From an uncultured Clostridia bacterium (GTDB taxonomy: Bacteria > Bacillota > Clostridia > Oscillospirales > Acutalibacteraceae), in assembly GCA_937877675.1 (NCBI GenBank), contig CALEIS010000160.1, positions 1 through 5,686 of the forward strand: a DNA stretch of 5,686 bases, written 5' to 3'. Below are positions 1 to 4,741 of this stretch, in pieces (positions within the stretch are counted from its first letter, which is position 1; every line of letters starts with the position of its first letter). A program made the position numbers and the translations under genes. The notes beneath the pieces were generated by a model, which was given only the letters and a program-made list of their open reading frames with translations, was not told where the DNA came from and did not search any database.

Positions 1-54
1 AAAATGCAAAGTGCAAAGCGCAAAATTAAGGAACTGCGTTGCAATTATAATTGC
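1..54. repeat. Intergenic A/T-rich flank with heptad repeat and palindrome
   Basis: No gene is seen here. Three imperfect 7-nt direct repeats occur at 4-24 (ATGCAAA, GTGCAAA, GCGCAAA). A perfect 14-bp palindrome GCAATTATAATTGC sits at 41-54, touching the left end of the MITE-like element. Either could be chance or part of the repeat's flank. Confidence 0.4.
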
Positions 55-174
55 CTCCCTCTGACGAGGGAGGTGGCACGAGCATAGCGAGTGACGGAGG
101 GAGAGATAGGTTTATAAATGATTTAATCTCTCCCTCAGTCTGCTTCGCAGACAGCTCCCTCGTCAGAGGGAGCC
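53..174. repeat. MITE-like inverted-repeat element, no coding capacity
   Basis: The ends are long near-perfect inverted repeats: about 53-73 pairs with about 154-174, sharing CTCCCTCTGACGAGGGAG. A second internal pair is perfect, GAGGGAGAGAT (97-107) with ATCTCTCCCTC (126-136), around an A/T-rich centre (108-125). Each end is also a hairpin by itself (CCTCCCT/AGGGAGG, loop 6; GCTCCCT/AGGGAGC, loop 6). The right half holds GTCTGC-TTC-GCAGAC (138-152). The whole 122 bp can therefore fold as one long cruciform or as several small hairpins. No ORF and no clear target-site duplication are visible. I have an impression of similar GAGGGAG...CTCCCTC elements in gut Clostridia, but could not check. 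Confidence 0.75.
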
Positions 175-221
175 GAAAAAGAGAAAGTCAAAGACCCCGA
201 TAAATTTAAATTGTTTTACAC

Positions 222-256
222 AAAAAATAAGGTGGGAATATATCCCACCTTATTTT
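222..256 (-). terminator. Intrinsic terminator at the end of the paaK-ACT unit
   Basis: A perfect 14-bp stem, positions 224-237 with 243-256 around a 5-nt loop (238-242); the GC core is GGTGGGA/TCCCACC. On the minus strand the 3' arm ends in an uninterrupted T run with one A (TTATTTTTTG). Because both flanks are A/T-rich and symmetrical, it could also terminate a gene arriving on the plus strand. The stem covers the last two bases of the ACT stop codon region (TAA at 257-255). Confidence 0.92.
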
Positions 257-686
257 ATAATTTATCAACGTCTGCGTCGGTAATCATATGGAATCCTGCA
301 TCTTCCAATACTTTTTCTGCCTCGTTATTGTCTGCAACACGAAGAACAACATAAGCGTGTTTTTCTGTACGAGCCATAAATGCGTAAAGATATTCCATAT
401 TGATATCTGCTTTATCTAAAACTTCAAGTGCCATTGAGAGTTTACCTGGTTGGTCACCAATTTTAACACCTACAACATCGGTCATTTTGATAAGATAACC
501 TGCATCTGTCAACGCCTTTGTTGCAGTATCGTTATCACTTACGATAAGACGGAGAATACCGAAATCCTGTGTATCTGCGATAGATAATGCACGGAGATTA
601 ACATTATTATCTGCGAGAGTTTTTGTAATATCAACTAACGCACCTTTTTTATTTTCAACAAATATAGTTAACTGTTTTAATGACAT
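255..686 (-). CDS. Tandem ACT-domain protein, probable aromatic amino acid sensor
   Basis: A stand-alone regulatory protein of 143 residues made of two ACT domains and no catalytic domain. ACT1 covers about 4-66, with the ligand-turn segment ENKKGAL (11-17). ACT2 covers about 72-140, with GDQPGKL (77-83), the same beta1-turn-alpha1 position where ACT domains usually bind amino acids. ACT pairs typically bind small ligands at domain interfaces. There is no signal peptide or membrane segment, so it should be cytosolic. The start at ATG 686 is supported by AGAAAGGGGA (703-694), 7 nt upstream. It follows paaK by 18 nt and must be co-transcribed with it under the Phe T-box. I recall such ACT proteins being found beside paaK/ior genes. 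Binding phenylalanine or an aryl acid and modulating PaaK or IorAB is a reasonable inference but is not shown by the sequence. No gene symbol is assigned. Confidence 0.92.
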   Translation of the reverse strand: MSLKQLTIFVENKKGALVDITKTLADNNVNLRALSIADTQDFGILRLIVSDNDTATKALTDAGYLIKMTDVVGVKIGDQPGKLSMALEVLDKADINMEYLYAFMARTEKHAYVVLRVADNNEAEKVLEDAGFHMITDADVDKL

Positions 687-704
687 AGTATATTCCCCTT
701 TCTA

Positions 705-2015
705 TTAATCGTAAAGTTTACGTTTATCAACAACACGGACTGCTTTACCTTCGCTACGAGCAATACTCTTTGGTGCAACAAGTTTAACATTAGGATTGAT
801 ACCAAGCATAATTTTCATAGCATTTGCAAGTGCTTTTTCCTGTTTTGTAACACCGCTGACTGTGTCTGTGAAGTTTTCAGGATTCATTTCAACGAGAACA
901 TCGAATGTATCGTTATTATTAACTCTGTCAATAACAATCTGATAGTTAGGCTGATAACCTTCGTTAAGAAGAACAGTTTCAATCTGGCTTGGGAATACGT
1001 TAACACCACGGATAATAAGCATATCGTCACTTCTACCCATTGGTTTAGCCATTTTGATAAGTGTTCTGCCACAAGAGCATTTTTCACGAGAAAGAACACA
1101 AATATCTCTTGTGCGGTAACGAAGAAGTGGGAATGCTTCTTTATCAAGTGCTGTGAAAACAAGTTCACCCTTACTACCCTCAGGTAAAACCTCACCTGTT
1201 TCAGGGTCAATAATTTCTGCTAAGAAATGGTCTTCGTTAATGTGCATACCTGTTTGTTCTTCACATTCGAAAGCAACACCGGGACCTGATGTTTCAGTAA
1301 GTCCATAAATATCATAAGCCTTGATACCAAGTGTTTCTTCAATCTGATGACGCATCTCGTTAGTCCAAGCTTCTGCACCGAAGATACCTGCTTTAAGCGG
1401 AATTCTGTCAGGTGTGTAGCCCTGTTCTTTTAAGGATTCACCCATATATGCTGCATAAGATGGTGTACAACAGAGAATTGTAGAATTCAAATCCATCATG
1501 AACTGAATTTGTCTTTCTGTATTACCTGATGACATTGGGAGAGTAAGACAACCAACTTTATGTCCACCACCGTGAAGACCTGCACCACCTGTGAAGAGAC
1601 CATAGCCATAAGCTACTTGCAAAACATCTTCATTTGAGCCACCTGCTGCAACGATTGCTCTTGCACAGCAGTCTTCCCACAAGTCAACGTCGTGCTGAGT
1701 GTAGAATGCAACTACACGACGACCTGTTGTACCTGATGTTGAATGAATTCTTACACATTCATTAAGTGGTTTTGCAAGTAATCCATAAGGATAAGCATCT
1801 CTTAAATCGGCTTTTGATAAGAATGGGAGTTTGTGTAAATCTTCAATTCCCTTGATATCGTCAGGTGTAACACCTTTTTCATCCATTAAGTTTTTGTAGT
1901 AAGGCACATTTTCGTAAACATGCTTTACCTGTTTCACCAATTTTTCTGATTGAAGTTTTTTGATTTCTTCAACAGGCATGGTTTCGATTTCTTTCTGATA
2001 GTAACGTTTTTCCAT
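705..2015 (-). CDS. paaK: Phenylacetate-CoA ligase (AMP-forming), PaaK family
   Basis: Converts phenylacetate (or a related arylacetate such as indoleacetate), ATP and CoA to arylacetyl-CoA, AMP and PPi in the cytosol. The 436-residue product has the normal PaaK length. Visible features are the N-terminal family signature with LVKQVKHVYENVPYYK (26-41), the P-loop STSGTTGRR (92-100), YGLTETSGPG (237-246), LRYRTRD (298-304), a CSCGRT motif (313-318), the hinge region MGRSDDMLIIRGVNVFP (326-342) and a C-terminal EGKAVRV with the likely adenylation lysine K424. The start is set by AGAAAGGA 10 nt upstream. It lies directly behind a Phe T-box and 18 nt ahead of the ACT gene. Together with IorAB it could feed phenylacetate into phenylpyruvate and then phenylalanine. 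Family assignment is secure; the exact aryl acid is inferred from the T-box specificity. Confidence 0.95.
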   Translation of the reverse strand: MEKRYYQKEIETMPVEEIKKLQSEKLVKQVKHVYENVPYYKNLMDEKGVTPDDIKGIEDLHKLPFLSKADLRDAYPYGLLAKPLNECVRIHSTSGTTGRRVVAFYTQHDVDLWEDCCARAIVAAGGSNEDVLQVAYGYGLFTGGAGLHGGGHKVGCLTLPMSSGNTERQIQFMMDLNSTILCCTPSYAAYMGESLKEQGYTPDRIPLKAGIFGAEAWTNEMRHQIEETLGIKAYDIYGLTETSGPGVAFECEEQTGMHINEDHFLAEIIDPETGEVLPEGSKGELVFTALDKEAFPLLRYRTRDICVLSREKCSCGRTLIKMAKPMGRSDDMLIIRGVNVFPSQIETVLLNEGYQPNYQIVIDRVNNNDTFDVLVEMNPENFTDTVSGVTKQEKALANAMKIMLGINPNVKLVAPKSIARSEGKAVRVVDKRKLYD

Positions 2016-2025
2016 TTTGTTTTCG

Positions 2026-2033
2026 TCCTTTCT
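2026..2033 (-). promoter_or_regulatory. paaK ribosome binding site
   Basis: AGAAAGGA on the minus strand, 10 nt before ATG 2015. It fixes the paaK start at MEKRYYQ. The longer open frame back to 2180 has no biological support, since it runs through the T-box terminator and antiterminator. Confidence 0.85.
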
Positions 2034-2067
2034 GCAATTAGAATTTAGGTAGTTTTGGATTGCAGAA
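2030..2067 (-). repeat. Inverted repeat in the paaK 5' UTR abutting the ribosome binding site
   Basis: Downstream of the T-box terminator, TTCTGCAAT (2067-2059) and ATTGCAGAA (2038-2030) are perfect 9-nt complements around a 20-nt loop. The 3' arm runs into the paaK Shine-Dalgarno sequence AGAAAGGA (2033-2026), covering its first half but leaving AGGA unpaired. It could tune translation or protect the mRNA end. Pairing is seen in the sequence; function is only inferred. Confidence 0.55.
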
Positions 2068-2073
2068 TCATAT

Positions 2074-2110
2074 AAAAAAATCCTCTGCATTCCAATTCGG
2101 AACACAGAGG
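2074..2110 (-). terminator. T-box-controlled intrinsic terminator before paaK
   Basis: CCTCTGTGTTCC (2110-2099) pairs along its full length with GGAATGCAGAGG (2093-2082), including two G-U pairs, around a GAATT loop. An A and seven U residues (2080-2074) follow. It forms when tRNA-Phe is charged and stops transcription before paaK. Its 5' arm is shared with the antiterminator. Confidence 0.93.
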
Positions 2111-2138
2111 ACGAGAAAATTCCCGTGGTACCACCTCT
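2106..2138 (-). promoter_or_regulatory. T-box antiterminator
   Basis: AGAGG (2138-2134) pairs with CCTCT (2110-2106). The 7-nt bulge TGGTACC (2133-2127) is left free for the tRNA acceptor end. The upper helix ACGGGA (2126-2121) pairs with TCTCGT (2116-2111) around an ATTT loop. CCTCT is also the 5' edge of the terminator stem, so the two folds are mutually exclusive. All pairs were read directly from the sequence, with one G-U in the upper helix. Confidence 0.92.
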
Positions 2139-2353
2139 ATTTACCATTATCTCACGATAACGGCCTCCGAGTGCAAACACACCCTTGTCGATATAACGGT
2201 CGAACCCGTTTGACCTACACAGAAAAATCCTTCAGCCAACGACTAACGGAACGAATTCACCGACTTTACACTACTGCATCACACCTTACGCAGCTCTCTG
2301 AGAATGATATTTTCGGATACTATTTTCCGCTCAAACGTCTTTATTACTTTATC

Positions 2354-2382
2354 ATAGTAACACTCTAAACATTCAAAGTCAA
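2354..2382 (-). promoter_or_regulatory. Sigma-A-type promoter for the T-box-paaK-ACT unit
   Basis: On the minus strand, -35 TTGACT (2382-2377) and -10 TACTAT (2359-2354) are separated by exactly 17 nt. The -35 matches 5 of 6 consensus bases and the -10 matches 4 of 6. This places the transcription start near 2347, just ahead of the first T-box helix, as expected for a riboswitch leader. An A/T-rich stretch (2383-2405) lies upstream and could act as an UP-like element. The promoter would make paaK and the ACT gene transcribable independently of iorAB. Confidence 0.8.
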
Positions 2383-2405
2383 GTAGTTTTTTAAAAATTT
2401 TTCAC

Positions 2406-2978
2406 TTATGAATTATAACCTAATTCAAATGCTTTTTTGTTCATTTCTACAAATTTAGGTGCAACTGTATTTTCAATTGCTGTAATCCAACTCTCATAAG
2501 GAATGTCGAAATATTTTGAAGCCTTACCCATAAGCACAATGTTAACCGCTTTTGATGAACCTGCTTCTTCAGCAAGTGAGAGAGCATCAAGAGCATCAAC
2601 GCTAACACCTTTATTTGTTAACTCGTCAAGTACATTTTCAGGATACTGTGCTGCACCGATAATTACAGGCATTGGGTCAATCTGCTGAGTATTTACAACG
2701 ATTTTACCATCTTTTTTAAGGAATTTAGCATATCTTCCTGCTTCAAGTTTCTCGAATGAGATAATAATATCTGCTTCACCCTCTGTAATGATTGGTGAAT
2801 AAACCTTGTCACCGAAACGAACATAAGTTACAACGGAGCCACCACGTTGACTCATACCGTGAACTTCACTAACTTTTACGTCGTAACCCTCATCAACGAG
2901 AAGACGACCTAACAATTTTGATGCGAGAAGACTTCCTTGTCCACCGACACCAACTATCATAACACTAACAGTTTTCAT
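2406..2978 (-). CDS. iorB: Indolepyruvate ferredoxin oxidoreductase, beta subunit
   Basis: Small (gamma-type) subunit of the aryl-pyruvate:ferredoxin oxidoreductase, partner of IorA. The 190-residue length is normal. A glycine-rich GVGGQG lies at 10-15, followed by the family hallmark SEVHGMSQRGGSV (37-49) and SPIITEGEADIII (61-73) with FEKLEAGR just after, all conserved in the PFOR gamma-type domain. There are no Cys clusters, as expected, since the iron-sulfur sites are in IorA. The start at ATG 2978 is supported by a very strong GGAGGGG site (2986-2992) that directly abuts the iorA stop codon, giving tight operon spacing and probably balanced subunit synthesis. After the TAA at 2406-2408 there is only A/T-rich sequence and no GC hairpin before the next promoter, so read-through from iorAB into the downstream T-box leader is likely. 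Confidence 0.96.
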   Translation of the reverse strand: MKTVSVMIVGVGGQGSLLASKLLGRLLVDEGYDVKVSEVHGMSQRGGSVVTYVRFGDKVYSPIITEGEADIIISFEKLEAGRYAKFLKKDGKIVVNTQQIDPMPVIIGAAQYPENVLDELTNKGVSVDALDALSLAEEAGSSKAVNIVLMGKASKYFDIPYESWITAIENTVAPKFVEMNKKAFELGYNS

Positions 2979-2992
2979 TTTAAGTCCCCTCC

Positions 2993-4717
2993 TTAAACGA
3001 TTGCATCAAATGCACAGAGTTGTTTACATACGCCACAACCTACGCACAATGTTGCATCAACTTTTGCTTTTCCGTCTTTCATACTGATTGCAGGACAACC
3101 AAGTGTCATACATCTCTTACAAGATTTACATTTATCATTATCCACAGTAAGTGGTGCTTCGAGTTTAACAGATTTTAAGAGCACACAAGGTCTGCGAGAA
3201 ATAATAACTGATGGCTCTTCTGCTGCTAATTCTTCCTTAACTGCTGTATCACAAGCTTTAAGGTCATATGGGTCAACAACTCTTACACGGTTAATACCAA
3301 GTGCCTTACAAAGTGTTTCAAGGTCAACCTTTGCTGCAGGGTCACCCTTAATGTTATAACCTGTTGTTGGGTTCTGCTGATGACCTGTCATACCTGTAAT
3401 TGAGTTATCAACGATAATAACAGTTGAATTTGTAGCATTATATGCCACATTCACAAGTCCTGTCATACCTGAGTGCATAAATGTTGAGTCACCGATAACC
3501 GCAACACTCTTTTTCTCTGCTTCACTACCTCTTGCAAGGTTAAAGCCATGAAGACCTGAAATTGATGCACCCATACAAAGAGTTGAATCAAGGGCATTGA
3601 GTGGTGGTGCTGAACCAAGAGTATAACAACCGATATCACCAAGGGCTGTAATCTTATTCTTTGAAAGAGTATAGAACAAACCTCTGTGTGGGCAACCTGC
3701 ACACATCATTGGTGGACGATTTGGAATATCAGAATCTGCAGAAACACTTTCAGGTAATTCCTTACCAAATGCTTTTGCGATAGTAGCCTGTGAAAATTCA
3801 CCTAAAATTGAGAACTTTTCTTTACCGATTACATTGATACCAAGTGCTTTAATATGGTTTTCAATGAATGGGTCAAGTTCTTCGATTACATAGAGAGTCT
3901 TAACCTTTGAAGCAAAATCTTTAATAAGTTTTACAGGTAATGGGTATGACATACCGATTTTAAGGATACTAGCACTATCCCCCATAACCTCTTTTACATA
4001 CTGATATGAACAGCCTGATGTGATAATACCGATTTCATCAGAGTTCATTTCAACAGTATTGTATTCACAATTCTCTGCAAATTCCTGCAATTTAAGTGTT
4101 CTTTCCTCAACAAAAGGATGACGCTTAATAGCATTAGCAGGTGCCATTATGTATTTTGCAGGGTTCTTTTCGTAGTCCTTTAATGTTGCAGGAACTTTTT
4201 CACCTGTTTCAACGATTGACTGGCTATGTGCGATTCTTGTACACATACGAAGAAGCACTGGTGTATCAAATTTTTCTGACAACTCAAAAGCATTTTTTGC
4301 AAATGTGTATGCTTCCATTGAGTCTGCAGGTTCAAGCATTGGTACTTTTGCAGCCATTGCATAATGACGTGAATCCTGTTCATTCTGTGATGAGTGCATA
4401 GCAGGGTCATCAGCAACACAGATTACCATACCACCATTAACACCTGTATATGAAAGTGTAAAAAGTGGGTCTGCAGCAACGTTAAGACCAACGTGCTTCA
4501 TAGCACATGCTGAACGAGCACCTGCAAGGCTTGAGCCGAATGCAACTTCACAAGCAACCTTTTCGTTTGGTGCCCACTCGCTGTGAATGTCATCAAATTT
4601 ACTTAAAAATTCAGTAATTTCAGTTGAAGGTGTACCGGGGTAACTTGAAACAACACCCAAACCACCGTCATGTAATCCTTCAGCTAACGCCTGATTACCT
4701 ATCAATAATTTTTTCAT
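2993..4717 (-). CDS. iorA: Indolepyruvate ferredoxin oxidoreductase, alpha subunit (thiamine-diphosphate and iron-sulfur subunit)
   Basis: Large subunit of the enzyme that reversibly converts aryl-pyruvates plus CoA to arylacetyl-CoA, CO2 and reduced ferredoxin in the cytosol. The 574-residue protein has the usual family length and order: an N-terminal PFOR-type domain with YPGTPSTEI (26-34), a middle domain, then the thiamine-diphosphate domain with CAGCPHRG (339-346), GDIGCYTLG (360-368), GDSTF (from 409) and VDNSITGMTG (from 436). At the C-terminus are two [4Fe-4S] sites: Cys 530/533/536/541 (CX2CX2CX4CP) and Cys 558/561/564/568 (CX2CX2CX3C). The second is followed by Ala rather than the common Pro. 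ATG 4717 is chosen because the protein then begins MKKLLIGNQAL, as is typical of IorA, with a GGAAAAGAG site upstream; an in-frame TTG (4741) and ATG (4735) lack a good site. iorB follows after 14 nt. The family acts on indole-, phenyl- and hydroxyphenylpyruvate, so the substrate is not fixed by sequence. Confidence 0.96.
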   Translation of the reverse strand: MKKLLIGNQALAEGLHDGGLGVVSSYPGTPSTEITEFLSKFDDIHSEWAPNEKVACEVAFGSSLAGARSACAMKHVGLNVAADPLFTLSYTGVNGGMVICVADDPAMHSSQNEQDSRHYAMAAKVPMLEPADSMEAYTFAKNAFELSEKFDTPVLLRMCTRIAHSQSIVETGEKVPATLKDYEKNPAKYIMAPANAIKRHPFVEERTLKLQEFAENCEYNTVEMNSDEIGIITSGCSYQYVKEVMGDSASILKIGMSYPLPVKLIKDFASKVKTLYVIEELDPFIENHIKALGINVIGKEKFSILGEFSQATIAKAFGKELPESVSADSDIPNRPPMMCAGCPHRGLFYTLSKNKITALGDIGCYTLGSAPPLNALDSTLCMGASISGLHGFNLARGSEAEKKSVAVIGDSTFMHSGMTGLVNVAYNATNSTVIIVDNSITGMTGHQQNPTTGYNIKGDPAAKVDLETLCKALGINRVRVVDPYDLKACDTAVKEELAAEEPSVIISRRPCVLLKSVKLEAPLTVDNDKCKSCKRCMTLGCPAISMKDGKAKVDATLCVGCGVCKQLCAFDAIV

Positions 4718-4733
4718 ATCTATTCTCTTTTCC
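4718..4733 (-). promoter_or_regulatory. iorA ribosome binding site that decides the start
   Basis: Read on the minus strand, GGAAAAGAG (4733-4725) lies 7 nt before ATG 4717. It is a moderate purine-rich site, while the sequence before the alternative ATG 4735 and TTG 4741 has no Shine-Dalgarno-like run. The choice agrees with the conserved MKKLL protein start. Confidence 0.6.
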
Positions 4734-4741
4734 ATATACAA

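Larger units (their letters stand above)
2074..2347 (-). promoter_or_regulatory. T-box riboswitch leader, phenylalanine (UUC specifier)
   Basis: A T-box reads the charging state of one tRNA: uncharged tRNA stabilises an antiterminator and transcription continues. In order on the minus strand: Stem I base GCGGAA (2330-2325) pairs with TTCCGT (2251-2246). The loop-E bases AGTA (2321-2318) face GAA (2258-2256), followed at once by the specifier TTC (2255-2253) and a purine G, which is the canonical GAA-codon-purine layout. The AG bulge is AGAGAG (2299-2294). The distal loop carries GGTG.GA (2285-2279) on a CTGC/GCAG stem. Stem III is CCGTTATC/GATAATGG with a GTGA tetraloop (2163-2144). The T-box bulge TGGTACC (2133-2127) can pair with an ACCA tRNA end, so discriminator A, as in tRNA-Phe. 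It precedes paaK. The start at about 2347 is inferred from the promoter. The T-box call is near certain; the Phe reading is strong but rests on manual folding. Confidence 0.95.

Noticed and set aside
53..174. CRISPR array or riboswitch reading of the repeated CTCCCTC motifs
   Set aside because: The copies are inverted rather than regularly spaced direct repeats, and lie beyond the terminator with no downstream gene in the transcribed direction within the window.
2016..2180. In-frame N-terminal extension of PaaK by 55 codons
   Set aside because: It runs through the T-box antiterminator and terminator, has no homology-like content, and MEKRYYQ at 2015 has a good ribosome binding site and the family's normal start.
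2195..2210. GGGTTCGACC, resembling the T-arm of a tRNA
   Set aside because: There is no acceptor, D or anticodon arm around it; it falls in the Stem II / pseudoknot part of the T-box leader.
2060..2368. Plus-strand 102-codon open frame
   Set aside because: It lies wholly antisense to the T-box leader and promoter; the composition is explained by the RNA structure, and there is no recognisable domain.
4718..4741. Longer IorA start at TTG 4741 or ATG 4735
   Set aside because: Neither has a Shine-Dalgarno sequence, and the extra residues MYMEKRID precede the typical MKKLLIGN start.
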